Assembly: GCF_000196655.1 (NCBI RefSeq)
Contig: NC_014253.1
Location: forward strand, 372,001-436,000
Reading direction: 5' to 3'
DNA: 64,000 nt
DNA from: Methanohalobium evestigatum Z-7303
Lineage (GTDB): Archaea > Halobacteriota > Methanosarcinia > Methanosarcinales > Methanosarcinaceae
A model generated the notes under the pieces. That model worked only from the letters and a program-made list of their open reading frames with translations. It did not search any database and had not been told where the DNA came from. Below, one piece after another: positions 8,782 to 16,314 of the stretch. The position numbers and the translations under genes are program-made. How positions within the stretch are numbered: the stretch's first letter is position 1; every line of letters starts with the position of its first letter.

Positions 8782-9091
8782 AAATCTGCAGGATAAAAAA
8801 AGTCTTAATAGGGGGTTAAAAAGTGGGGGGAATATCCTGCAGACACTGTATATAATTATGTTTTCTTGGTTTAAATAATTATCATCTGTTATTATTTTAG
8901 AAACATTGTTCTGAAACTAAATTACGTTTAATAATTGATGTGTCAAGTCCTATATCGTATATTTTTGAATACTTGATATATTATTTTCAATCCTGTTAAT
9001 CTAAAGATATATTCTTAATGCAGTTTCTTAACTTTTTATATACAATTGTGCTAAAAATATTAAATGTAATATAACAGGGGGAGTAAATAAT
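8782..9091. other. Intergenic stretch between IS1 and the TM-helix gene
   Basis: No protein gene is seen. The left part holds the 11-bp inverted repeat at 8785-8843 described as a separate small-RNA candidate. The right part is AT-rich and ends in the leader of the next gene, with a strong ribosome site GGGGGAG at about 9077-9083. Confidence 0.6.
8785..8848 (-). ncRNA. Candidate small hairpin RNA with C-rich loop
   Basis: TCTGCAGGATA (8785-8795) and TATCCTGCAGA (8833-8843) are a perfect 11-base inverted repeat around a 37-base loop. On the minus strand the loop has CCCCCC and CCCCC runs. A TATA-like ATTATTTAAACC on the minus strand, centred near 8873, lies about 25 bases before the outer end of the stem, the normal archaeal spacing to a transcription start. 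I infer a small RNA starting at 8844-8848. It has no clear T-run at its 3' side, so the end is uncertain. The IS1 insertion stops 3 bases from the stem. Confidence 0.4.
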
Positions 9092-10018
9092 ATGGCAGTA
9101 CATACACCAATAATGGATAGTTTATACAACGCTGCAAGCCAATTTATCGAGTTTATCCCGATGCTTGTAGCAATTATTGTCCTTTTGATAGTAGGAAAAT
9201 ACACCGGTAAAGGATTGGGTAAACTTGGGTCAAAGATACTGGATAAGATTGGTCTGGACAATTTACTGGACAAAACCGTAGTCGGAAAAATGATTAAAAA
9301 TTCGGCCATGACAACGGTTGGATTTTTTGATGCTGTTATACGATGGTTTGTATATCTCATATTTGCAGTAATAATTGTAGATATGCTGAATATACAGATA
9401 GTCAGTGATTTCATAACCGATGTGATTGCATTTCTACCACTGATTGCTTCTGCTGCAATAGTGATTGTTATTGGTTTCATTGTAATAGACTTCCTTGCAG
9501 ATGTTGTAAAAAAAGCTTTGAGTGCTGCAGGACTTGATGATAAAATCGCTGAAAGTTCTATAGGAAGTTCAATGAAAGAAAGTGGTACCAGTGCATCTGG
9601 ACTTATATCTGGATTCGTAAAACTGTTTGGTTACCTGCTGTTTTTAGCAGCTGCACTTAATATCCTTCAATTGGATATTATCGCAAATCTCATTGGACAG
9701 ATGGTAGAATATGTTCCAAACCTTGCAGCCGGTATCTTGATACTGCTTGCAGGTATTCTAGCATTGGGAATGTTTGAGAAATATCTGGATGGTTTCCTGA
9801 AAGGGATGAATGTAGGGAGTGCAGATGTTCTGCTTCCTCTACTTAAAGGAGTGCTATTCCTTCTTGTAATATTCATAGCCCTTGACACCATGCTTGTCAA
9901 TATCGGTGTATTCAATTTCGTTATACAACCGCTTGCATGGGGTATCGCAATAATAATTGCGTTTAGGTTTGGCATCAAAGATGCAATCGTGGCTTACGCC
10001 AAAGAGAAGAGAGAATAA
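9092..10018 (+). CDS. TM-helix-repeat membrane protein (MscS-related)
   Basis: A 308-residue integral membrane protein. It contains repeated units of one or two membrane helices followed by an amphipathic, glycine-rich segment (VGKYTGKGLGKLGSKILDKIGLDNLLDKT; later VVKKALSAAGLDDKI). This is the conserved TM_helix repeat found in MscS-related proteins of bacteria and archaea. No MscS beta domain is present, so channel activity cannot be claimed. The start at ATG 9092 is set by GGGGGAG nine bases upstream. The gene is single, and its stop lies inside a palindrome that probably acts as terminator. A role at the membrane under osmotic change is only a guess. Confidence 0.82.
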   Translation: MAVHTPIMDSLYNAASQFIEFIPMLVAIIVLLIVGKYTGKGLGKLGSKILDKIGLDNLLDKTVVGKMIKNSAMTTVGFFDAVIRWFVYLIFAVIIVDMLNIQIVSDFITDVIAFLPLIASAAIVIVIGFIVIDFLADVVKKALSAAGLDDKIAESSIGSSMKESGTSASGLISGFVKLFGYLLFLAAALNILQLDIIANLIGQMVEYVPNLAAGILILLAGILALGMFEKYLDGFLKGMNVGSADVLLPLLKGVLFLLVIFIALDTMLVNIGVFNFVIQPLAWGIAIIIAFRFGIKDAIVAYAKEKRE

Positions 10019-10028
10019 ATTCTCTCTT
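10007..10028. terminator. Palindromic terminator overlapping the stop codon
   Basis: AAGAGAGAAT-AA-ATTCTCTCTT is a perfect 10-base inverted repeat with the stop TAA of the preceding gene in its centre. A T-rich stretch follows on the plus strand (TTTATTTTTTAC). The next gene comes from the opposite strand and ends 9 bases away, so the element may serve both. Confidence 0.6.
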
Positions 10029-10036
10029 CCAAACCT

Positions 10037-10321
10037 TTATTTTTTACATGGATAATATTCGCATGCTTTGTAGTTACATGCTGGTATATAGACCTTACAT
10101 TTATAACAGTAGAACCAGTTATTTTTATCAGGAATATTACGTTGAAAATATGCTTGATTTTGAGTTCTCAACTCCCGTTTTATTTCCCTGACAAATACTT
10201 TGCTTACACCAAAACGATTAGCTAAATCTCCTATCGTGATATCTGATTCCTTTAGATGTTTTTTTATGTCATTTCTTATTTGTTTGTAATCTTTTATGTC
10301 AGTTCCAGTGTCTGTCGGCAT
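10037..10321 (-). CDS. Small HTH protein with Cys-rich tail
   Basis: A 94-residue protein, probably a DNA-binding regulator. Residues 25-50 (DITIGDLANRFGVSKVFVREIKREL) form a helix-turn-helix. The C-terminal third holds CYKC, then CNYKAC and a final YPC, five cysteines in 25 residues that could bind a metal or an Fe-S cluster. I do not recognise the family. ATG 10321 is preceded on its strand by a GAGGGGAG-like site. It converges with the TM-helix gene, and its upstream gap before the IS630 element is about 140 bases. Confidence 0.72.
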   Translation of the reverse strand: MPTDTGTDIKDYKQIRNDIKKHLKESDITIGDLANRFGVSKVFVREIKRELRTQNQAYFQRNIPDKNNWFYCYKCKVYIPACNYKACEYYPCKK

Positions 10322-10462
10322 CCATTCACTCCCCTCAATAAAAAATCTTTAAAAACAAATTATCCTGATTATGTATATTTGTTAACTATGATTTAAATTT
10401 ACTTTTAAAAAAACAAAAAAATCTAACAGTGATGTCATTAAAATAAATTTTAACCTTGATTA

Positions 10463-11534
10463 TAGTCAGTAACATAACTTTCGTTGTATAAATTTATCCA
10501 CAATAAACTCCTTTATCCAACCTTTTGCAAAACTGATATTTGCTGATAATTGCATGAACGCTTCATAAATCAGCTGTTTCATGTGATCTGTATCGATGGC
10601 GAAGAATCCGGATATTACTCTCCTGATACTTTTCCATATAAACTCGATAGGATTTAGTTCTGGAGAGTATGGAGGCAGATATACCAGTTCGATACCGTTA
10701 TTGGCTGCGCATTCAACAACAGTTTTTGCATGATGCGATCTGAAGTTATCAAGGATTATGACAATCCTTTTATCAGGATTGTTTTTCCTGATATTCATCA
10801 GGAACTCACATACATCCTCTTTCTTTGAATGTGGGCTGAACTCGATTACAGATTTGCCGTTTAGCGCATAGAACCCTAAAGTGTTTACTTTAATCCAAGT
10901 ATTCCTGTATATCTGGGGTTTGTTGAATGACCAGAATCTCAGGGTATTAGCATTATTCTGTGGAGAAGTTTCATCGAGGAATCCGATAATGGTGTTCTCA
11001 TCCAATTCAGGAATGTTTTTTTAAAATTTCGTCGGCATCATCAGGTTTTCGGTAGTCGTGTGGATAAGGCTTAGCGTATTTCATACCAAATTCTTTGAGA
11101 ATCCTTCGTATCTGCATAAGACAATATTCCACACCGAACTCATTGATTATGAGTTCTCTAACCTGATTTGTAGTCCAACCATTCCTGGATTTAAGTATCT
11201 GTTTAAGCTGGTCTTTCTGCTGCTGTGTGAGTTTTGGTGGTCTTCCTCCGGTGTATCGCGGAATCAATCCCTCATATCCAGATTCATTCCATCTCTTCTG
11301 CCATCGATGACCTACTGGACTCGAGATCCCCACTCGTTCAGAAGAAATTATTACGCTGTTACCCTCATAGCGGTACTTGATAAAATATAATCTCGTCAGT
11401 ACCCTTGCGTATTTCTCGTGTCTTATAAGGTATAAAAGTTCATCGTATGTAATATGCTTTTGAATGGGTATTTGTTCAGGTTTTGTCATAATAAGATATA
11501 TGATGTAATAGTTCATATATTATGTGTTAGACTA
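10463..11534 (-). mobile_element. IS630-family insertion sequence
   Basis: About 1.07 kb. The ends are imperfect inverted repeats. The left end reads TAGTCAGTAACATAA; the right end read inward is TAGTCTAACACATAA. Each is preceded by TA, the target that IS630/Tc1 elements duplicate (TA at 10461-10462 and 11535-11536). It holds one transposase gene split into two frames. It sits 180 bases upstream of the methyltransferase gene and may have replaced part of its upstream region. Confidence 0.82.
10466..11516 (-). CDS. IS630-family transposase in two frames
   Basis: The 5' part (11516-11007) encodes paired helix-turn-helix domains (SSPVGHRWQKRWNESGYEGL, then QILKSRNGWTTNQVRELI). The 3' part (to 10466) is the DDE domain: GFLDETSPQNN with the first Asp, ILDNFRSHHAK with the second, and YLPPYSPELNPIEFIWKSIRR with the final Glu. 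The join lies at a run of seven A near 11016-11022. There the frame must move by +1 (or -2) to go from DADEILKK to NIPELDENTIIGF. It may be programmed or a one-base deletion. ATG 11489 (MTKPEQIP) is an alternative start. The stop lies inside the terminal repeat. Confidence 0.82.
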
Positions 11535-11715
11535 TATATGGATAAACAAAAGGGGAGAGTGGAAAAGCAAAATTTTCAGTAAATTTGTATACAGAATATA
11601 CAAGAATCAAAAGACGAAGTATCTTATAAACCACATATAAATTTAATTTTAGTTTTTATAAAAGTTAACAATATAAATTTGTTTTTCTTTAATCAACAAC
11701 ATACGGAGCTAAAAA

Positions 11716-12519
11716 ATGAATAATACAAAAAATCAGGATTTTGGAGATAATCCGACTGATGTTAGGAAATCAGACCATTATCAGGAGGAATACGTTACCG
11801 GATTTGTCGATAAATGGGACGAACTCATTGACTGGGAGAGCCGGGCTAAAGGTGAAGGTAACACCATAATAAATATATTGAAAGAAAGAGGAGTCAAAAA
11901 GGTTCTTGATGTTGCTACAGGGACAGGTTTCAACTCCGTGCGGTTGTTACAGGCAGGTTTTGAAGTTGTAAGTGCAGACGGAAACCCTGAAATGCTTGCC
12001 AAAGCCTTTGAAAACGCCAGAAAATACGGTTATCTGATGCGTACTGTACAGGCTGACTGGAGATGGATGAAACAGGACGTTCATGAAAATTTTGACGCTA
12101 TAATCTGTCTTGGTAATTCATTCACACATCTTTTTAATGAACGCGACAGAAGAAAGGCATTGGCTGAGTTTTATGCACTGTTAAAACACGATGGTGTACT
12201 GTTGCTTGACCAGCGTAATTACGATTCTATACTCGACCAGGGATACTCAAGCAAACACGCTCATTATTACTGTGGAGACAGTGTTTCAGTGTATCCCGAA
12301 CACGTCGATGAAGGGCTTGCAAGGTTTAGATACGAGTTCTTGGACAACTCAGTCTACTATCTCAACATGTTTCCATTGAGAAAAGGTTACACAAGAAGAC
12401 TTCTGCATGAGGTTGGATTCCAGGAAATTAAAACTCTCGGGGATTTTAAAGAAACATACAAAGAGGATGAACCCGATTTCTTCCTTCATGTTGCTGAAAA
12501 AGAATACAAAATGGAGTAA
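11716..12519 (+). CDS. Glycine/sarcosine N-methyltransferase
   Basis: A SAM-dependent methyltransferase of 267 residues that resembles the glycine sarcosine N-methyltransferases of halophilic methanogens. Those enzymes make dimethylglycine from glycine as the first steps of betaine synthesis. Seen: an N-terminal segment NPTDVRKSDHYQEEYVTGFVDKWDELIDW typical of the family, SAM motif I DVATGTGFNS (residue 65 on), the acidic residue in SADGNPEM, and ICLGNSFTHLF. It starts at ATG 11716 with GGAG nine bases before. The partner that completes betaine, sarcosine dimethylglycine methyltransferase, is not downstream as would be expected in an operon; a terminator follows. Confidence 0.82.
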   Translation: MNNTKNQDFGDNPTDVRKSDHYQEEYVTGFVDKWDELIDWESRAKGEGNTIINILKERGVKKVLDVATGTGFNSVRLLQAGFEVVSADGNPEMLAKAFENARKYGYLMRTVQADWRWMKQDVHENFDAIICLGNSFTHLFNERDRRKALAEFYALLKHDGVLLLDQRNYDSILDQGYSSKHAHYYCGDSVSVYPEHVDEGLARFRYEFLDNSVYYLNMFPLRKGYTRRLLHEVGFQEIKTLGDFKETYKEDEPDFFLHVAEKEYKME

Positions 12520-12614
12520 TTGCTGGTTAACTCTGTTTAGCCGTAAGTTTTATATGGTTATGTATGGTTATGGAGAATATACACAAAACTCTGTGTTCTA
12601 AAATACTCCTCCAT

Positions 12615-12645
12615 GATGGTTGCAAAAACCATCCCCTCTTTTTTA
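12615..12645 (+). terminator. Hairpin with T-run
   Basis: GATGGTT-GCAAA-AACCATC (12615-12633) is followed by CCCTCTTTTTT. It lies between the methyltransferase gene and the convergent small zinc-finger gene. A second small inverted repeat, ACACA/TGTGT, lies about 30 bases earlier. Confidence 0.6.
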
Positions 12646-12948
12646 TGATTCCATGAAATATTTGTCCACTATATCCAAGATATCATTTTTAGAATACTGA
12701 AAATCGCTTAGCAATAAATCAACTATCTGATTTTTCTCAATACCTGCAATCTTGTAACTTTTGATTTTAAAAAATACCTCGCATTCCATAGAACAAAAGT
12801 ACTGTAGCCTTGTATTCACATCCTTTTCAGTACACATTTTTTTAAGGTTGGACATAATATCATAACTGGAGTATATCTCATCAACGGTGATTGTCTGGTT
12901 GCAGTAGGAACATCTAACCTTTTTTTGGCTGTTTTGATCCTTATTCAT
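12643..12948 (-). CDS. Small zinc-finger-like protein, unknown function
   Basis: About 101 residues, not recognised. The N-terminus has CSYC followed after roughly 45 residues by CSMEC, a spacing that suits a zinc-binding treble-clef-like fold. The rest is helical (KNQIVDLLLSDFQYSKNDILDIVDKYF). The start at the ATG complementary to 12946-12948 is preferred because the ribosome site GGGAGG lies 6 bases before it. An ATG two codons earlier touches that site. It converges on the methyltransferase gene. Confidence 0.62.
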   Translation of the reverse strand: MNKDQNSQKKVRCSYCNQTITVDEIYSSYDIMSNLKKMCTEKDVNTRLQYFCSMECEVFFKIKSYKIAGIEKNQIVDLLLSDFQYSKNDILDIVDKYFMES

Positions 12949-13080
12949 GGTCATCCTCCCAATACAGTATTTTTAAACAAAACGATTAATCATCCAATTA
13001 ATGTTACAGTAATGTACCAAATAATTTTTTAGACCTGAGGTATAACCAAGTATTAAACCTAAAAAGGATAATAACCTAAT

Positions 13081-13668
13081 ATGAAAAATTTCCGTAATGG
13101 TTGGAAACAAAATATAGACCATGACAGGATAATAATCATCCTTATATTTACCTTTATAGTCTTCTGGAGTATTTTACTATATTATTATCCACCCAGTGAG
13201 ATTGTCAGTAAAGTCGGTGTACATAATGTTTACGTATTTGCGTTTTTGCTGGCAATGATTGGGGGTGTATCAGCTTTTACATCCACAAGTTTCTATATTA
13301 CCCTTATTACACTTTCTGCAGGGGGAGCAGACCCAGTATACATAGGTGTTTTTGCAAGTATCGGTCTTACACTGGGTGACCTGTTATTCTACTATCTTGG
13401 GAAAAAGGGCAAACAATACATTCCTGAAAGGTATGGATGGGGTATAAGGAAACTTTCCAGTTATGTTCAAAAAATAAAAGACAGATATATAGGTGTTCTT
13501 ATTTTCACATATTCGCTTACACCATTACCGAGTGATATACTGGCACTTACTCTTGCTGTAATCGGTTATCCTCTTAAATATATGATAATTCCCTTGTTGT
13601 TAGGAAATTTTGCACTCATATCAATTATGGCTACTATATCACAGATAGGGTTTAATTTTTTAACCTGA
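13081..13668 (+). CDS. VTT/DedA-like membrane protein
   Basis: A 195-residue membrane protein of the SNARE-associated/VTT (DedA, TMEM41/64) type. This family includes lipid scramblases and undecaprenyl-phosphate flippases in other organisms. About five hydrophobic segments are visible. The conserved glycine-rich segment is IGLTLGDLLFYYLGKKG, followed by a re-entrant-like FTYSLTPLPSDILALTLAVIGYPLKY. It is short for the family, and its substrate cannot be told. It is a single gene with an upstream AAGGA 12 bases before ATG. Confidence 0.75.
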   Translation: MKNFRNGWKQNIDHDRIIIILIFTFIVFWSILLYYYPPSEIVSKVGVHNVYVFAFLLAMIGGVSAFTSTSFYITLITLSAGGADPVYIGVFASIGLTLGDLLFYYLGKKGKQYIPERYGWGIRKLSSYVQKIKDRYIGVLIFTYSLTPLPSDILALTLAVIGYPLKYMIIPLLLGNFALISIMATISQIGFNFLT

Positions 13669-13775
13669 ATCACTGATTAGTTTTTTATTTATCAAACCAT
13701 TTAAAACAGAAAACTTGTTAAAATTTTTGCTAACCCAAACCATTAATATTAAGTTTGACATAAATAGTATTATAT

Positions 13776-13961
13776 ATGAAAACATTATCACTTTTAATTA
13801 CTTCCATCTTGCTATACATTGTAGTATTTAGTATTGGTTATGTATTGGAATTACAGCCATATATAATGAGTTTGGCTAGTGTGATATTGGGTGGACTAAT
13901 ACTGTACTATGCAATAGATTATCTTTCAGAACAACGCTACAGGGTGCAGCTTAAAAGATAA
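13776..13961 (+). CDS. Small membrane protein, unknown function
   Basis: 61 residues with two hydrophobic helices (about 5-25 and 31-48) and a basic C-terminus (SEQRYRVQLKR). A TATA-like ACATAAATAG lies only 18-25 bases upstream of ATG, so the transcript would be leaderless or nearly so. No family is recognised. The hydrophobic pattern and placement make it plausible as a real gene. Confidence 0.5.
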   Translation: MKTLSLLITSILLYIVVFSIGYVLELQPYIMSLASVILGGLILYYAIDYLSEQRYRVQLKR

Positions 13962-14043
13962 GCATATTACAGAATTCAATTTTACTGTACCTATATCAAA
14001 AGGATAACTATTTTACCATCATTAATATATTGCAGGTTTTTAT

Positions 14044-14559
14044 ATGTCAACAAATCAAGACAACAAAAATAATGATTCAATAAACAACGAGGAACAAATT
14101 TTACTCTACGAAAAACTTACAAACTTATCAGAATATATTGAAAACGAGCAGTTTGAAGATGCACTGGAATTGTGCAATGGGCTTTTGGATAAATACCCCG
14201 AATATACACCTGTAATGCTGAGCAAAGCCAATGTTCTAAGTTTTCTGGAGCGTTATGACGAAGCATTGATTACCTATGATAAAATACTTGAGTTAGAACC
14301 GGAAAATTCACAGGTATTATATGCAAAAGCAATAACATTGTCAAAGCTTGGCAATTACCATGATTCAATACTAATACTTAATGATTTGATAAGTTATGAC
14401 CCCGACAATTCTTATTACTGGATTGCCAGAGGATTTAACTATTATGACCTGAATCAATTCCATGATGCACTTCAGGACTTTGAAAGTGCTCAACATCTTG
14501 ACCCAGAAAATGAAAAACTTAACGAATTGGTTAACTTACTGGAAAAAGAAGCCGATTAA
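14044..14559 (+). CDS. TPR-repeat protein
   Basis: 171 residues made of about four tetratricopeptide repeats, with the pattern AxxxYDxxLxxxPE-like in LERYDEALITYDKILELEPEN, LGNYHDSILILNDLISYDPDN and LNQFHDALQDFESAQHLDPEN. It is a cytoplasmic protein-protein interaction scaffold with no signal peptide or other domain. Partner unknown. It starts at ATG 14044 with a weak CAGG site. It is separate from its neighbours by 80 and 280 bases. Confidence 0.82.
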   Translation: MSTNQDNKNNDSINNEEQILLYEKLTNLSEYIENEQFEDALELCNGLLDKYPEYTPVMLSKANVLSFLERYDEALITYDKILELEPENSQVLYAKAITLSKLGNYHDSILILNDLISYDPDNSYYWIARGFNYYDLNQFHDALQDFESAQHLDPENEKLNELVNLLEKEAD

Positions 14560-14645
14560 GTTTTTTGTTCCAGAAAGTTGTAAAATTGAAAGTATTCAAA
14601 ATTAACAAAGTAAATTATTTAAGTAATAATTTGCCGAATTTAAAA

Positions 14646-14694
14646 GGTTCAAATATTATTTATAAAATTTATAACCTTTTTTATTGTTTGAACC
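14646..14694. repeat. Inverted repeat GGTTCAAA/TTTGAACC
   Basis: GGTTCAAA (14646-14653) and TTTGAACC (14687-14694) pair perfectly across a 33-base AT-rich loop that includes a TATA-like ATTTATAA. It lies between the TPR gene and the DUF1699 gene, about 150 bases before the latter. It could be an operator over a promoter. I cannot assign a regulator. Confidence 0.3.
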
Positions 14695-14840
14695 GTTACC
14701 CCCAATAACTTCTTAAAAAAATAAAAATAATAATTTTTAAATACCGGTTTATCTATCAGCTATTGCTTCAAATTATTAATCCAATGAGAAGGTAATTTGA
14801 ACTTTTTTACAAAAAACCACTGAATAGTAAGGGATGATTT

Positions 14841-15245
14841 ATGAAAATCCGTGTATTAAGTTCTAAAGATGAAATAGAGAATTTGGATGAAAACGAAGAA
14901 ATGGTTCATCTGGCTTTCAGACCATCCAATACAGATATATTTTCGATAGTATCTAAATGTACAAACCTTAAAGCTCTTCATATACCAAGTTCATATAAAA
15001 GGACTCTTTCAGAGTCTGCAAAAATGTTTCTGGACATGCAGGGCATAAACCTGCTCGAAGGTGATGTATGGGGTCACAGAAAAGACATAAACGAGTATTC
15101 TGAAGTTTCAGATAACATATACAATCGGATAAAGGAACTCAAAGATGAAGGACTTTCTGATGATGAAATTGTTGATAAAATGAAAAAAGAAACTAAATTG
15201 GGTCCTGATTTTGTTGAGTTTCTGATAAAACAAAAATATGCCTAA
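14841..15245 (+). CDS. DUF1699 family protein
   Basis: 134 residues matching the DUF1699 family, which I know only from Methanosarcinales and whose function is not established. The N-terminal part (MKIRVLSSKDEIENL, EEMVHLAFRPSNTDIFSIVSKCTNLKALHIPSSYKRTLS) looks like an alpha/beta domain. The C-terminal part is a charged helical segment (IKELKDEGLSDDEIVDKMKKETKLG). The start is ATG 14841 with GGGATGA upstream. It is followed by T-runs and a strong hairpin. Confidence 0.75.
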   Translation: MKIRVLSSKDEIENLDENEEMVHLAFRPSNTDIFSIVSKCTNLKALHIPSSYKRTLSESAKMFLDMQGINLLEGDVWGHRKDINEYSEVSDNIYNRIKELKDEGLSDDEIVDKMKKETKLGPDFVEFLIKQKYA

Positions 15246-15251
15246 TATGTT

Positions 15252-15300
15252 ACTTTTTTTATTTTTTACCTAAATAATGATAGGGTAAATCCCTATCATT
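15252..15300 (+). terminator. T-runs and perfect hairpin after the DUF1699 gene
   Basis: Immediately after the stop come TTTTTTTATTTTTT and then AATGATAGGG-TAAAT-CCCTATCATT (15276-15300), a perfect 10-base stem with a 5-base loop. T-tracts alone serve aCPSF1-dependent termination in archaea. The hairpin lies after the tracts, so it may instead protect the 3' end or be an operator. Confidence 0.55.
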
Positions 15301-15473
15301 AGAGCAGATGGGAGCTAATAAGGGGGTAGTTAACATCAAATACCATTAATAACTCTCCATTATTTCTAAATATTTTCTAATAGATAAAAGTTTTTATATT
15401 TAATAAGTCATTATATTAAAAGTAATTAAAAATAAAACTATTGATTGTTCCAGCGTGTTAGCAAAAAGAAAAA

Positions 15474-15481
15474 TTTATAAA
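15474..15481 (+). promoter_or_regulatory. TATA box of the candidate small RNA
   Basis: TTTATAAA preceded by the purine-rich GAAAAA, as in archaeal BRE-TATA pairs. Its centre is 25 bases before 15502, where the stem of the candidate RNA begins. Confidence 0.5.
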
Positions 15482-15501
15482 CCAAACTTTCAAGTTAGAA
15501 T

Positions 15502-15551
15502 CTGGCAAAGGAACATCACTCCACCCTGAGACTCATTTACCCTTTGCCCAG
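15502..15551 (+). ncRNA. Candidate small RNA with closed terminal stem
   Basis: The 5' arm CTGGCAAAGG (15502-15511) pairs with CCTTTGCCCAG (15541-15551) over ten base pairs with one bulged C. The stem begins 25 bases after a TATA box, and TATTTTTTAGG follows directly, as expected for an archaeal terminator. The loop holds ATCACTCCACCCT, which is C-rich and resembles the 3' end of 16S rRNA. It could therefore pair with GGAGTGAT- or GGTGG-like ribosome sites. The loop also contains the short palindrome TGAGACTCA. No protein can be read from it. Confidence 0.5.
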
Positions 15552-15849
15552 TATTTTTTAGGTATAAATTATTGGTTTTGGTTTATTTTTTATCTAAATG
15601 GATGGGTTTATATAACTTCAGCTCATATATTATATATACATATAATCTGTTATTGAAAAAACAAAAACCTGTTTTTTATAGTAAATTATATGGATGATTT
15701 ATTGTAGGATTGTTACAATTAAATTTTTACCTGAATTGGATTGTATGCATAAATCTTCCTACCTATATTATCCAGTGGATTTTAAACTTTAACCTGATAA
15801 TCCACATCCACATAAAAGAGGAATTAATCTGGCAAACTATAAAAGTAAT

Positions 15850-16179
15850 ATGAGAAAGGATAGAAATAATAACCGTAAACAATCAACTGATGCCCCTGCT
15901 GTTACAAGGGTTCGTACTCCACGAAAAGATAAAAATGAAGTATTTGCTACTGTTTCTACACTGCTGGGCGGAAAAAGAGTTAAGCTCCAGTGTATGGACG
16001 GAACTGAAAGAATGGGAAGAATTCCGGGTTCTAAGAAAAAAAGGATGTGGATTCGTGAAGGAGACATTGTTATAGCACTACCTTGGGATTTCCAGGATGA
16101 AAAAGCTGATGTCATTTGGAAATATACCAGACCACAAATTGAGTGGTTAGATAAAAAAGGATACTTAAGTAAAGGATAA
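15850..16179 (+). CDS. eif1a: Translation initiation factor aIF1A
   Basis: 109 residues. The OB-fold factor that binds the A site of the small ribosomal subunit during initiation. A basic tail ([12 protein letters not shown]) is followed by the conserved core [55 protein letters not shown] and the ending [17 protein letters not shown]. Length and conservation are normal. ATG 15850 has no ribosome site at the usual distance; AGAGG lies about 28 bases upstream. The frame stays open to CTG at 15829. Confidence 0.95.
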   Translation: MRKDRNNNRKQSTDAPAVTRVRTPRKDKNEVFATVSTLLGGKRVKLQCMDGTERMGRIPGSKKKRMWIREGDIVIALPWDFQDEKADVIWKYTRPQIEWLDKKGYLSKG

Positions 16180-16314
16180 AGATAAAAATACTCACTCAAC
16201 TATCTTTTTTTAAATCTATAAACTGCACCTATAAAATTGGAAAAAATTTATCCACCATATAGTAATTAATATTAATTTAATATATGAAGTATAATAATTT
16301 TTAAAGGTGGTTAT

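Larger units (their letters stand above)
15301..15849. other. Long intergenic region before aIF1A
   Basis: No protein gene is seen in about 550 bases. It holds the small-RNA candidate at 15502-15551, an AT-rich stretch at 15560-15700 with several TATA-like boxes, and a weak stem-loop GAAAAAACA/TGTTTTTTA near 15655. The leader of aIF1A, including CTGGCAAA at 15829-15836, is at the end. Confidence 0.6.

Noticed and set aside
15502-15551. C/D-box or H/ACA guide RNA
   Set aside because: No paired RUGAUGA and CUGA boxes and no ACA tail at the right places were found on either strand.
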